Of a stretch of 51,723 nt of DNA, positions 44,201 to 51,723 are shown one piece after another. A model generated the notes under the pieces. That model saw only the letters and a list, made by a program, of their open reading frames with translations, made no database searches and had not been told where the DNA came from. Position 1 is the first letter of the stretch, and every line of letters starts with the position of its first letter. The DNA is taken from NCBI RefSeq assembly GCF_024721315.2, contig NZ_JANFAK020000051.1, positions 1 through 51,723 of the forward strand. Reading direction: 5' to 3'. The position numbers and the translations under genes were made by a program. This stretch comes from Streptomyces sp. Isolate_45. Its GTDB lineage: Bacteria > Actinomycetota > Actinomycetes > Streptomycetales > Streptomycetaceae.

Positions 44201-46938
44201 TCGACGCGGGCGACCTCGACGCACTCCTCGATCACGCCTTCGACCGCTACTACGACAGCAGCGGGCTCTTCGGTACACCGGAACAGTGCGCGACTTTCGT
44301 GGACCGGCTCCGTGAGAGCGGAGTGGACGAAATTGCCTGCCTCGTCGATTTCGGGGTCGACACGGACGAGGTGCTGGCGAGCTTCGAGCACCTCGATGCC
44401 CTGCGCCGGCTGGTGACACGCCTCCCCGCGCACGAGCCGCGCCAGGACATGGCCGGGCTCATCGAGCAGCACGGGGTGACGCATCTCCAGTGCACGCCGT
44501 CACTGGCCGCGCTGATGGTGTCCGACGACGAGGCACGACGGTCCTTGAGCGGCCTCGACTGGATGCTCGTCGGCGGAGAGGCCTTGCCGCCCGCGCTGGC
44601 CGCCACGCTCTCCGAGAGCGTTCGCGGCCGTGTGCTCAACGTCTACGGTCCGACCGAGGCGACGATCTGGTCCACCAGCCATGTGGTGAACGGCGCCGAC
44701 AACTCGATCGGACGTCCGCTCTCCAACACACGCGCCCACGTCCTGGACGGGCGGCTGAACCCGGTTCCGGTCGGGGTACCCGGCGAGCTGTGCATCGCGG
44801 GTGACGGTGTCGCCCTGGGCTACCTGCACCAACCCGAGCTCACCGCCGAACGGTTCGTCACCGACCCGTTCGCGGCGGACCCCGCGGCACGCATGTACCG
44901 CACGGGCGACATCGTCCGGTACCTGCCCGACGGACGACTGGAGTTCATCGGCCGGCGGGACCACCAGGTCAAGGTGCACGGCTTCCGGGTGGAACTCGGC
45001 GAAGTGGAGTCCGTACTCGCGGACGCGCCCGGCGTGACGACCTCCGTGGTCGTGGCCGACGATGACGGACGCGGCGGCAAGCGGCTTCTCGGGTACGTGG
45101 TCACGGCGGACGGCTTCGACCCGGCCCGCGTACGCACGCACCTGGAGGGGCGGCTGCCGCGCTACATGATCCCCGCCCTGTTCGTAGAGCTGGCCGTGAT
45201 GCCGCTGCTGCCCAGCGGAAAGGTGGACCGCAAGGCGCTGCCGGAACCCCACACCGAGCAGCGGCCAGCAGCCGCCTTCCTCGCACCCCGGACACCCGTC
45301 GAGGCGCGGCTCGCACAGATCTGGAGCGAGCTGCTACGCCTGCCCAGGGTCGGCGCGAACGACAACTTCTTCGAGCTCGGCGGCGATTCGATCATTGCCA
45401 TCCAAATGGTCTCGCGCGCGAGGAACGCCGGGATCGTCCTCTCCGCCCGTGACCTCTTCCGGCACCAGACGCTCTCCGAGCTGGCCCGGGTCGTCAAGGA
45501 GGGCACCGGAACGCGGGCGGATCAGGGCCTGGTGCGGGGCGAGACCGGGCTGGCCCCCATACAACGCTGGTTCTTCGAGCAAGAGCTCGCCGACGCCCAC
45601 CACTACAACCAAGCCGTGCTGGTCGACGTCACTTCGGGACGCCTGGACCTCAGCCTCCTCGCACAGGCGCGTGATGCCCTTGTGCACCACCACGACGCCC
45701 TCCGCAACCGCTTCGTTCGCGACGGGGCCGGCGTACGCCAGTGGACGAGCGCACCAGAGGACCGGGCCGTACCGGTCGGCCGCCTCGACCTCACGAATGA
45801 GCCGCCGTCGTCCTGGGCCGAGGCGATCGCCGCCATGCAGGCGCACACCCAGAGTGATCTGGATCTGGAACAGGGGCCATTGATCCGTATGGTCTGCATC
45901 GACTACGGCGGCCGGCGCCAGGACCAGCTCTACACCGTCATCCACCACACTGTTGTCGACGGCATCTCGTGGCGCATCCTCATGGAGGACCTACAGACGT
46001 CCTACGAGGCGCTGCGTGAAGGACGCTCCGTCCTGCTGCCACTGAAGACGACCTCGTACCAGGAATGGGTCGCGAGGCTCCAAGCACACGCTGCCGACGA
46101 CGAGACGCAAGCCGAGCTCGAATACTGGGCGAACCAGGTCGAGTGGGCGACGCCGCCGCTGCCGCGCGAGCACGACGGGGAGAACACAGAGGCGATGGCG
46201 CGGACGGTCACCGCGGAGCTCTCCGCCGACGACACGACGACGCTGCTGCGCGACGTACCCGCCGTACACAGGACCGATGTTCACGAGGTGCTGCTGTATG
46301 CGTTGGCCGAGGCGTGCGCGCCATGGACCGGCTCCAGCGCGCTGCTCGTCGACGTGGAGGGCCACGGCCGCGAGGAGCTCTTCGAGGACGTGGACATCTC
46401 GCGAACCGTGGGCTGGTTCACCTCGATGTATCCGCTGCGCCTCGACGTGGCCGGGGACAACGGCCTGCGGGCCGTGAAGGAGCAGGTGAGGAGCATCCCG
46501 CGCCGCGGGGTCGGGTTCGGTCTGTTGCGCCATCTGGCGGCCGATGAGTCAACCCGCGCACGCCTGGGTCGCGGGAGCGAGGCGGAGATCGTCTTCAACT
46601 ACCTCGGGCAAGCCGACGCCTCACGACTGCCGGACTCTCTGTTCACGCTGTCCACCGACTCTGTCGGCGCGTCGCACGGCGGGGCACAACGGCGCAGGCA
46701 CCTGCTGAACATCAACGGGATCGTGGCGGACGGCGGGCTCCGCGTCGACTTCACCTTTGGCGAGTCGGTGCACGACACGGGAACGATCGAGGCACTGGCC
46801 GACCGGTTCACCGCCTCGGTGCGACGAGTTCTCGACGACTGCCGAGCGGGCCGCCTGCGGCTCGATCCGACCGCATTCCCGGACATCGACCTGACCCAGG
46901 ATGAGCTCGATGACCTTCTTGAGGACCTCGAGAGCTAG
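38206..46938 (+). CDS. NRPS: degenerate C-A(Asp)-PCP-C-A(Gly, interrupted by monooxygenase)-PCP-E
   Basis: 2910 residues from ATG at 38206 (GGAGAG upstream); ATG at 38188 has no ribosome binding site. Residues 1-425 are condensation-like, but HHxxxDG reads S141-G-M-F-V-D146-R147, so the catalytic His is missing. First A domain: YLIFTSGSTGRPK near 592, ADLGHT at A4, code DLTKVGHVGK versus Asp DLTKVGHIGK. PCP Ser989. Second C: HHIVSDGWS with His1174-1175. Second A: code DILQLGVIWK versus Gly DILQLGLIWK, with a monooxygenase insert (1728-2070). PCP Ser2395. E domain: HHTVVDGISW with His2580-2581, DISRTVGWFT and FNYLGQ. The end DLTQDELDDLLEDLES is a COM-type donor helix matching the next protein's start. 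The K517 equivalents are in both A10 motifs. Confidence 0.93.
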   Translation: MNDADLEPTPTSGFRLSPQQAHAWSHAAERRAQCRIALEGPVRRSEVLRAVRAVMERHESLRSALVPVSGLAAPLQTVDGPAGPDWIDDVLPDGAADAAEAVRRAADEDAHRPATAGGYAEPLRARLMLGSGRSVLVLTASGMFVDRRSFAVVFEDFAAALGGQAQDEVSLQYLDAAEWLHEQVAGDEARAQMDTWLERELPAAHEMRLPFETGTDTGSGVVRVPLDGSQAAALAQAAAQLRRSVPSLLLGAWQVLLWRLTGDDRIVTAVLPTSRGLDELEYVVGTFEGPVPFLTLMDPELPFEALVKELDRAQAEAPADQFSFDGARATKPVPFSFACTEMPGEVHLGDLRVALVGLRVPPVGSSLHLDVAHGAQGEPALSIIHRTGQVSARQAARIADQLASVVRAIVADPGAPVGDLGLADGEETARVLAHGAGERRPPADDQLVHTCFERWAAALPDALAVVCGGERLTYAEVERSSNRLAHALSARGAGPDVPVGLMLERSVEYVIALLAVLKAGGAFVPLDPSVPAVRLAQMVEDTRPAVIVTHRGLTSREGAGGIPVIDLDDAPELDSLPDTPPVVAVQPEHLAYLIFTSGSTGRPKAVGVPHRAIRAYAEGILPELQLPEDAVLGTLATTAADLGHTAVFGALCTGRSLFLAAPDEVLSAEALVRRFREQPVDMLKIVPSHLAALLDSAEGPELLPTTCLVLGGEELPASLAQEVRRLRPGLRILNHYGPTETAVGALALAMPDAVSGPVPIGRPLPNYRTYLLDAELRPVLEGAPGELYIGGRGLARGYWGRPGATAERFLPDPFSGEQGAVMYRSGDVVRQRPDGTFVFLGRADQQVKIRGHRVELREIETVLLRSERVSDAVAVVRSEDADPYLAAYVVARRGTHLQTAELGEQLRAHLPDYMIPAAIVTLPALPLTPNGKVDRRALPVPDPDAARAESYVAPRTETETLLAGLWEDILGCEKVGAHDDFFQTLGGNSLGATRVVARVRAATGVGLQVSSLFDAPTVAELAKLIDREQTAGNAADNDAIMSIERTGPLPLSYAQRRLWVLSQVDGANASYNIPAAIRIRGALEIDPLVRALSEVVRRHEALRTNFVPVNGVPLQVVRTASSTEVPVVDVSAPAVLSRAKDFAARTFDLEHDELFRAEILRVTPEEHVLLLCLHHIVSDGWSTAVLWREVVTLYTAFRAGQGSPLAPLAIQYSDFASWQNHRLEADEIRPQLEYWTEHLRGMPALLQLPTDHPRTAVQGMGGATLPLVIDPDTAAALRALSGEQQSTMFMALLAAFNVLLSRYTGQEDIVVGTPVANRTRAEVEDLIGCFFNTLVIRTDLSGDPSFSELLGRVREVTLAAQTHQDLPFERLVEALNPPRDPGHTPLFQALFVYQNAPGDGLDMDGLGIEPLPLPGAFAKYDLTIDLVENDEGLVGRIEYRTDLFDEATMERLAGHFTELVRAIVREPDTCIGEFGLLTEPERDNLLSEWNREYAVPGDGPFVADAFEARVRSDPDATALVFGNRSLTYDELDREADRLARVLRARGVAEDVLVGIWLERSVEMVVAMLAVLKAGGAYVPLDPEAPPARIAYVIEDARLGFVVAPGIRAAELPEGAELIDPRTSASTDAPPTVRTVRPEHRAYVIYTSGSTGRPKGVMVAQQNLAGFFSAMDQRFGASTPGTWLALTHYTFDISVLELLWSLTRGFKVVLAGEDLVLSEARTAESGRSVDLSLFYFASDAGERETDKYRLLLEGARWADEHGFAAVWTPERHFGTFGGLYPNPGITAAALAACTRRIGIRTGSLVLPLHHPIRVAEDWAMIDNLSNGRVGLSIAAGWQPHDFALAPENFADRKEVMFRDLDTVRRLWRGEAVRTTSGTGEEIEVRTLPRPVQPELPVWITAAGNPETCRRAGAIGANLLTHLLGQSAEDLARVIEVYRAAWTEAGHAGEGHVTLMLHTFVSDDEDFVRRTVREPFKNYLRESVDLVRPIARSRGLELDDFDAGDLDALLDHAFDRYYDSSGLFGTPEQCATFVDRLRESGVDEIACLVDFGVDTDEVLASFEHLDALRRLVTRLPAHEPRQDMAGLIEQHGVTHLQCTPSLAALMVSDDEARRSLSGLDWMLVGGEALPPALAATLSESVRGRVLNVYGPTEATIWSTSHVVNGADNSIGRPLSNTRAHVLDGRLNPVPVGVPGELCIAGDGVALGYLHQPELTAERFVTDPFAADPAARMYRTGDIVRYLPDGRLEFIGRRDHQVKVHGFRVELGEVESVLADAPGVTTSVVVADDDGRGGKRLLGYVVTADGFDPARVRTHLEGRLPRYMIPALFVELAVMPLLPSGKVDRKALPEPHTEQRPAAAFLAPRTPVEARLAQIWSELLRLPRVGANDNFFELGGDSIIAIQMVSRARNAGIVLSARDLFRHQTLSELARVVKEGTGTRADQGLVRGETGLAPIQRWFFEQELADAHHYNQAVLVDVTSGRLDLSLLAQARDALVHHHDALRNRFVRDGAGVRQWTSAPEDRAVPVGRLDLTNEPPSSWAEAIAAMQAHTQSDLDLEQGPLIRMVCIDYGGRRQDQLYTVIHHTVVDGISWRILMEDLQTSYEALREGRSVLLPLKTTSYQEWVARLQAHAADDETQAELEYWANQVEWATPPLPREHDGENTEAMARTVTAELSADDTTTLLRDVPAVHRTDVHEVLLYALAEACAPWTGSSALLVDVEGHGREELFEDVDISRTVGWFTSMYPLRLDVAGDNGLRAVKEQVRSIPRRGVGFGLLRHLAADESTRARLGRGSEAEIVFNYLGQADASRLPDSLFTLSTDSVGASHGGAQRRRHLLNINGIVADGGLRVDFTFGESVHDTGTIEALADRFTASVRRVLDDCRAGRLRLDPTAFPDIDLTQDELDDLLEDLES
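43387..44415 (+). other. Second luciferase-like monooxygenase domain, inserted in the second Gly A domain
   Basis: Residues 1728 to about 2070. It is a clear paralogue of the first insert: VDLSLFYFASDAGE, WTPERHFGTFGGLYPNPG, GIRTGSLVLPLHHPIRVAE, ITAAGNPETCRRAGAIGAN and LMLHTF correspond segment by segment. It lies at the same point, between FDISVLELLW and the HLQCTPS-YGPTEA region. The two interrupted A domains probably arose by duplication of a whole A unit. Confidence 0.9.
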
Positions 46939-46952
46939 GACTGACTGACGCA

Positions 46953-49900
46953 ATGAACAAGACGAACGACATCGAGGCGATCTATCCGCTGTCGCCGCTA
47001 CAGCACGCGATGCTGCTCAAGTCACAGCTCACCCCTAACAGCGGTGTCTACGTCGTACAGCTGGCATTCGATGTCTGCGGGCCCCTCGATGCGCATGCGT
47101 TCCGAGCGACCTGGGACGAAGTGACGGCGCGTCATGCGGCCCATCGCACTCTGTTCATGCGTCTCGACCAGAGCCGGCCGCTGCAGGTCGTACGCCGGCG
47201 GGTGAGCCTTCCCTGGAGCGAGGAGGACTGGAGCGGCCTGCCGGCCGATGAGCAGGAGACCCGGTTCGACGCCTTCATGGCGGAGGACCGCGGGCAGGAC
47301 TTCGAGCTGTCCCGCGCCCCTCTGATGCGCTGCTTCCTGGTGCGCCTCTCGGAGGACCGGCACCGGTTTCTATGGACGCGCCATCACGCGATTTCCGACG
47401 GCTGGTCGATGCCGGTTGTGATGGGCGAGATCATGCGCTGTTACCGGGCCCTGGTGGAAGGCGGATCGGCAGCGCTCGGGCCGGTCACGGAGTTCCGCGA
47501 GTACATAGCGTGGCTGCGCGCGCAGGATGCCGCCAAGGCCGAGGACTACTGGCGCCGGTCGCTCGCCGGAGTGCGCGGCCCGACTTCGTTGGGAGTCGAC
47601 CGACCGACGGCCGGCCACCGGGAGCCCGGCCGGATCGAAAGGCGGCGTGTGCTGCTCTCGCGGGAGACCACGGCGGCCCTCCAGGGCGCCGCGCGGCGTG
47701 AGCGGATCACGCTCAGCACTCTGGTACAGGGAGCTTGGGCTGTCCTCCTCCGACGCTACGGGGGCGAACGCGACGTCCTCCTCGGGATGGTGACGTCAGG
47801 GCGTCCGCCATCCATCGACGGTGTGGAGTCGATGGTCGGGTGCGTCCTCAACACGCTTCCGGTGCGAGTCATTGTCGACGACGAGGCGCGTGCCGCCGAC
47901 TGGCTCCGTAAGCTCCAGATGGAACAGGTCGAGCGCGAGGAGTACGGCTACTCGCCTCTCTCGGAGATCCGGCGCTGGACGGACGTGCAGGGCGATGTGC
48001 CGCTGTTCGAGTCACTCGTGGTGTTCGAGAACTTTCCCTTGGGGGCGGCACTCGACGCCCCTGGCGCAGGGATACGCGTCGAATCGGTCCGTATGTCGGA
48101 GCAGACGAGCTTCCCACTCACGCTGGTGGTCGCGCCCGGCGAACAGATGTCCATCCAGGTCGCCTTCGACGAGGACCGGTTCGACCCCGCTGCCGTCGAG
48201 CGGATGCTGGAGCACTACCAGGTCCTGCTCACCGGACTGGCCGACGCGCAGGGCACGATCGGCACGCTGCCGATCGTGGGCGAGCTGGAGCGGCAGCGTT
48301 TGCTGGCCGACTGGAACGGACCGACGACCGACGAACGCGTACAGCCGGCCGTGCACCAGTTGTTCGAGGCGCAGGTGGCGGCGACACCGGATGCGACGGC
48401 CCTCATCGCGGGGGACGTGCAGTTCAGTTACGCGGCGCTCGACTCGGTCGCCAACGGATTCGCACGGCGGCTCCGTGCGGCGGGGGTGACCCCCGGAGCG
48501 TTCGTGGGAGTGTGCCTCGACCGTGACGCCCATCTCCCCGCAGCACTATTGGCGATCTGGAAGGTGGGAGCGGCGTACGTCCCGCTCGATCCCACGTACC
48601 CGGCGGCACGCGTCGACCAGATCCTGGCCGACGCGGCACCCACCGTGGTGCTGGCCCAGGCCTCCACGCGCCAGGCTCTCTCCCGCTCGTCGGCCCGGCT
48701 GCTGATGGTCGATGAGGAGGCCGACCGGGAATCCCCCGCCGAGGCCGGGGCCCCGGCAGGTTGCACGGCCCTGCACGAGCAGTCCGTGGCCATCGTGATC
48801 TACACGTCGGGTTCGACCGGCACGCCGAAGGGCGTGAAGGTCACGCATCGCAATGTCGGGGAATTCCTCGCCTGGGCGCGGGAGGTATTCTCCCCCGCCG
48901 AGCTCGAGGGAACGCTGGCTTCGACATCGATCTGCTTCGACCTCTCCGTATTCGAGCTCTTCCTGCCGCTCACGACCGGAGCCACCGTCATACTCGCGGG
49001 GAACGCGCTCCTCCTGCCGTCCCTGCCCGCCCGCCACAGCGTGACGCTGGTGAACACCGTCCCCTCCGCGATGGACGCCCTTCTGCGCCTGGGTGAGCTG
49101 CCGGACCGCCTGCGCGTGGTCAACCTCGGAGGAGAGCCGGTGCCCCGCGATCTCGTCGACCGGCTCTACGCGCGCGACGGCATACGCAAGGTTCACAACC
49201 TGTACGGGCCTTCCGAGGACACCGTGTACTCGACATTCGCCCTCGTCGCCGAGGACGGCACGAAGCCCCTCATCGGGCGCCCCATCGCGAACACCCAGGC
49301 GTACGTGCTCGACCGCTCGATGATCCCCGTCCCGACGGGGGTCGCGGGAGAGCTCTACCTCGGGGGTGAAGGCGTTGCGCAGGGCTACCACCGTCGGCCG
49401 TCGTTGACGGCCGAGCGGTTCGTTCCGGATCCATTCGGTAAACGCCCCGGAGCCCGTCTCTTCCGTACCGGGGACCTGGCTCGGTGGCTCCCGCACGGCG
49501 AACTCGAATATTTGGGGCGGAACGACCGCCAGGTGAAACTGCGCGGCTTCCGTATCGAGCTTGGAGAGATCGACGTGGCACTCAGGAAGCTCAATGGTGT
49601 CCGTGCCGCGGTGACCGTCGTACGCGAGGACCGGATGGGCACGAAGCGCCTCGTGGCGTACGTCGTCGCAGAAGCCGGCCACGGTATCGATCGGGCAGAG
49701 GCGGTGGCAGCGGTCCGGGCGACGCTCCCCGAGTACATGGTTCCTGCCGGGTTCGTCGAACTGGGCACCATACCCTTGACACCCAATGGAAAGGTCGACT
49801 GGGCCGCGCTCCCCTCTCCGGAACCGGCGCGGGCACAGCGCGCCTACAGGGCTCCGTCGGCCGAAACCGAGAAGGCGATCGCCGCGATCTGGGAGGCGGT

Positions 49901-50165
49901 ACTCGGTGTCTCCCGCCCGGGAGCCGACGACGGGTTCTTCGACCTCGGAGGCGATTCGATCCTCCTGGCACGAGTCTTCGGTCAGTTGAAGGCCGCCTAC
50001 CCGAACCGGGTCACCATGACCGATCTGTACAGATATCCCACGATCGCCTCTCTGGCCCGGCATATATCCGGGAGCGAGGACAAGCCGGCTTTCGCCGGTG
50101 TCCAGGGCCGACTCGAAAGGCGCCGCGCTGCAATGGGCGCAGCACGAACTGGAGACAAGCAGTGA
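46953..50165 (+). CDS. NRPS: C-A-PCP (tentatively Ala)
   Basis: 1070 residues from ATG at 46953, 14 bp after the previous stop. The start NKTNDIEAIYPLSPLQHAML is a typical COM acceptor plus C domain following an E domain; HHAISDGWS has His144-145, fitting a DCL-type C domain that accepts a D-configured donor. A domain (about 450-975): YTSGSTGTPKGVK near 618, FDLSVFELF, YGPSED and LTPNGKVDW. The code read by hand is DLFNNGLVYK; the nearest I recall is the Ala code DLFNNALTYK, so Ala is tentative. PCP: LGGDSI with Ser1002. The tail (GVQGRLERRRAAMGAARTG) is basic and resembles that of the first NRPS, which also hands over to a PKS. It overlaps the next gene by 4 bp (GTGA). Confidence 0.93.
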   Translation: MNKTNDIEAIYPLSPLQHAMLLKSQLTPNSGVYVVQLAFDVCGPLDAHAFRATWDEVTARHAAHRTLFMRLDQSRPLQVVRRRVSLPWSEEDWSGLPADEQETRFDAFMAEDRGQDFELSRAPLMRCFLVRLSEDRHRFLWTRHHAISDGWSMPVVMGEIMRCYRALVEGGSAALGPVTEFREYIAWLRAQDAAKAEDYWRRSLAGVRGPTSLGVDRPTAGHREPGRIERRRVLLSRETTAALQGAARRERITLSTLVQGAWAVLLRRYGGERDVLLGMVTSGRPPSIDGVESMVGCVLNTLPVRVIVDDEARAADWLRKLQMEQVEREEYGYSPLSEIRRWTDVQGDVPLFESLVVFENFPLGAALDAPGAGIRVESVRMSEQTSFPLTLVVAPGEQMSIQVAFDEDRFDPAAVERMLEHYQVLLTGLADAQGTIGTLPIVGELERQRLLADWNGPTTDERVQPAVHQLFEAQVAATPDATALIAGDVQFSYAALDSVANGFARRLRAAGVTPGAFVGVCLDRDAHLPAALLAIWKVGAAYVPLDPTYPAARVDQILADAAPTVVLAQASTRQALSRSSARLLMVDEEADRESPAEAGAPAGCTALHEQSVAIVIYTSGSTGTPKGVKVTHRNVGEFLAWAREVFSPAELEGTLASTSICFDLSVFELFLPLTTGATVILAGNALLLPSLPARHSVTLVNTVPSAMDALLRLGELPDRLRVVNLGGEPVPRDLVDRLYARDGIRKVHNLYGPSEDTVYSTFALVAEDGTKPLIGRPIANTQAYVLDRSMIPVPTGVAGELYLGGEGVAQGYHRRPSLTAERFVPDPFGKRPGARLFRTGDLARWLPHGELEYLGRNDRQVKLRGFRIELGEIDVALRKLNGVRAAVTVVREDRMGTKRLVAYVVAEAGHGIDRAEAVAAVRATLPEYMVPAGFVELGTIPLTPNGKVDWAALPSPEPARAQRAYRAPSAETEKAIAAIWEAVLGVSRPGADDGFFDLGGDSILLARVFGQLKAAYPNRVTMTDLYRYPTIASLARHISGSEDKPAFAGVQGRLERRRAAMGAARTGDKQ

Positions 50166-51723
50166 CCGACGATCGAAGCATCGCCGTTGTAGGGATCGGA
50201 CTGCGTGCCCCCGGAGCCGCGAACGCCGAGGAATTCTGGCAGAACCTCGTCCGGGGAACAGAGTCGATCGTTCGCCTCAGCGACGACGACGTCATCGCCG
50301 CACACGGTAACCCCGCGATCCTGGCGGATCCGGCACTCGTGAACTCGGGCGGAATTCTTGAACGGATCGAGGAGTTCGACGCCGCGTATTTCGGCTATAC
50401 GCCACGCGAAGCGGAGATCATGGATCCGCAGCAGCGGTTCCTCCTCGAAGTGGCCGTCGAGGCCCTCGAGGATGCGGGCTGCGACCCGGCGGAGATCGAG
50501 GACACGATCGGCGTGTTCCTCGGTATCGGGCGCAGCGGATACTTCCTCCACCACCTGCTGCCACGAACCGATCTGATGGCCTCGTTCGCGCGCCAGATCT
50601 CACTGTTCAACGACAAGGACTTCGCCGCCACCCAGATCTCCCATCGCCTGGACCTGACCGGACCCAGCATGACGATCGGCACTGCCTGCTCGACGTCGCT
50701 CGTCTCGGTCCATCAGGCGTGCAAGAGTCTCTTCGAGTTCGAATGCGACGTGGCACTCGCGGGTGGGGCGACGATCAACGTCCTTCAGCGCGGCGGCTAC
50801 CAGTATCAGGAGGGGGGCATCTTCTCCCCCGACGGCCATTGCCGAACGTTCGACGCGGAAGCGCGCGGTACCGTCGGCGGCAGTGGCGTCGGACTCGTGG
50901 TGCTGAAGCGGCTGGCCGACGCGGTCCGTGACGGGGACACGATCCGTGCGGTGATCCGTGGTTCGGCGGTCAACAACGACGGTGCGGACAAGGTCGGTTT
51001 CACCGCGCCCAGTGTGACGGGGCAGGCGAGCGTCATCTATGAGGCGCAGCAGGTGGCGGGGGTCGCCGCCGAGTCGATCGGCTATGTCGAGGCACACGGG
51101 ACGGGGACACCGCTCGGTGATCCCATCGAGATCGCCGCCCTGAGCCAGGCGTTCGGTGCGTCGACGTCGAAGCGTGGGTTCTGTGCGCTCGGTTCGGTGA
51201 AGACGAACGTGGGGCATCTCGATACCGCCGCGGGGGTCGCGGGGTTCATCAAGGCAGTTCTGTGTGTGGAACGTGGGCTGATTCCGCCGAGTCTGCATTA
51301 CCGGACGCCCAATCCGGAGATCGACTTCGCGTCGAGCCCGTTCTTCGTGAACTCGGAGCTGCGTGACTGGTCCGGCCCGTCACCACGGCGGGCCGGGGTG
51401 AGCTCCTTCGGCATGGGTGGCACCAACGCGCATGTGATCCTTGAGCAGCCCCCCGTGGTGGAAGTTCCCGGCCGGGAGGATTCCGGCGCCGAACCCGCGT
51501 GGGAGGTCCTCATCACCTCGGGCAAGACGGCGGCTTCGCTGTCCGGCCAGCGGGCGCGCCTGACAGAACACCTGGCGGGACGTAGTACGCATACCCTCCC
51601 GGACGTGGCGTACAGCCTACAGACGGGGCGGAGGCAGCACGAGTACCGTGCCGCGGTGGTGGCCCGTAGCGGTGACGAGGCGGCGCGGGCGCTGGCGGAG
51701 GGATCCGGTCCGGTGACCGGGCA
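50162..51723 (+). CDS. Type I polyketide synthase, partial (KS domain and start of AT linker)
   Basis: At least 520 residues; the gene runs off the right edge in mid-codon. GTG at 50162 overlaps the preceding stop. The ketosynthase is intact, with GTACSTSL (Cys176), EAHGTGT (His312) and NVGHL (His352). After the KS, GVSSFGMGGTNAHVILEQ starts the usual linker to an acyltransferase. It extends the peptidyl chain from the preceding NRPS with a ketide unit. Extender choice, reduction level and release cannot be seen here. Confidence 0.95.
   Translation, partial: MTDDRSIAVVGIGLRAPGAANAEEFWQNLVRGTESIVRLSDDDVIAAHGNPAILADPALVNSGGILERIEEFDAAYFGYTPREAEIMDPQQRFLLEVAVEALEDAGCDPAEIEDTIGVFLGIGRSGYFLHHLLPRTDLMASFARQISLFNDKDFAATQISHRLDLTGPSMTIGTACSTSLVSVHQACKSLFEFECDVALAGGATINVLQRGGYQYQEGGIFSPDGHCRTFDAEARGTVGGSGVGLVVLKRLADAVRDGDTIRAVIRGSAVNNDGADKVGFTAPSVTGQASVIYEAQQVAGVAAESIGYVEAHGTGTPLGDPIEIAALSQAFGASTSKRGFCALGSVKTNVGHLDTAAGVAGFIKAVLCVERGLIPPSLHYRTPNPEIDFASSPFFVNSELRDWSGPSPRRAGVSSFGMGGTNAHVILEQPPVVEVPGREDSGAEPAWEVLITSGKTAASLSGQRARLTEHLAGRSTHTLPDVAYSLQTGRRQHEYRAAVVARSGDEAARALAEGSGPVTG

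Overview
The DNA is very GC-rich, uses GTG starts freely, has purine-rich ribosome binding sites and carries actinobacterial families (HxlR, GlxA-type AraC, MbtH, FAAL, proline-rich MinD/ParA-like ATPase). It looks like Streptomyces or a close relative. The window holds three blocks of different character.

(1) About 1-4330, ordinary chromosomal-type genes. An HxlR-type regulator (cut by the left edge) is divergent from a SAM methyltransferase across a perfect inverted repeat. A GlxA-type AraC regulator is divergent from a DJ-1/PfpI protein and two small membrane proteins. A dead C-terminal piece of thymidine kinase (about 4325-4530, minus) lies directly after this block and may mark an old recombination edge.

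(2) About 4713-22650, a conjugation-type module. It encodes a CwlT-like bifunctional wall hydrolase (transglycosylase-like plus NlpC/P60), VirB4-like ATPase, VirB6-like polytopic protein, TcpC/VirB8-like and TcpE-like proteins, a small two-helix protein, three exported or anchored small proteins, a ParA-like ATPase behind a ribbon-helix-helix-like protein, and several orphans. No relaxase, coupling protein or integrase is visible. Most transcription units have a short near-palindrome in front of them, GTATAGAC, GTATATAC or GTCTAGAC, which fits the GT-N-TA-N-AC core bound by HutC/GntR regulators such as KorSA/KorA of Streptomyces plasmids. No such regulator is encoded here, so the window probably shows only part of the element.

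(3) About 23030 to the right edge, a lipopeptide-polyketide assembly line on the plus strand, with genes overlapping or nearly touching: MbtH; FAAL-ACP; NRPS (TubC dock-C-A-PCP); PKS/NRPS (KS-AT-split KR with embedded MT-ACP-C-TauD oxygenase); NRPS (degenerate C-A-PCP-C-A-PCP-E); NRPS (C-A-PCP); and the start of another PKS (KS, cut by the right edge). Reading the ten-residue A-domain codes by hand gives Gly, Asp, Gly and tentatively Ala. Both Gly A domains are interrupted between motifs A4 and A5 by a luciferase-like flavin monooxygenase domain. The second one is followed by an epimerization domain, which only makes sense if glycine has gained a stereocentre. The Asp module is preceded by a fused TauD-type hydroxylase and a condensation-like domain that has lost its HH motif. 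The simplest reading is a fatty-acylated chain containing two alpha-hydroxyglycine-type residues, a C2 unit methylated at a ketide, and beta-hydroxyaspartate. This is the most interesting system in the window. I do not recognise it as a known compound's cluster, but I could not search.
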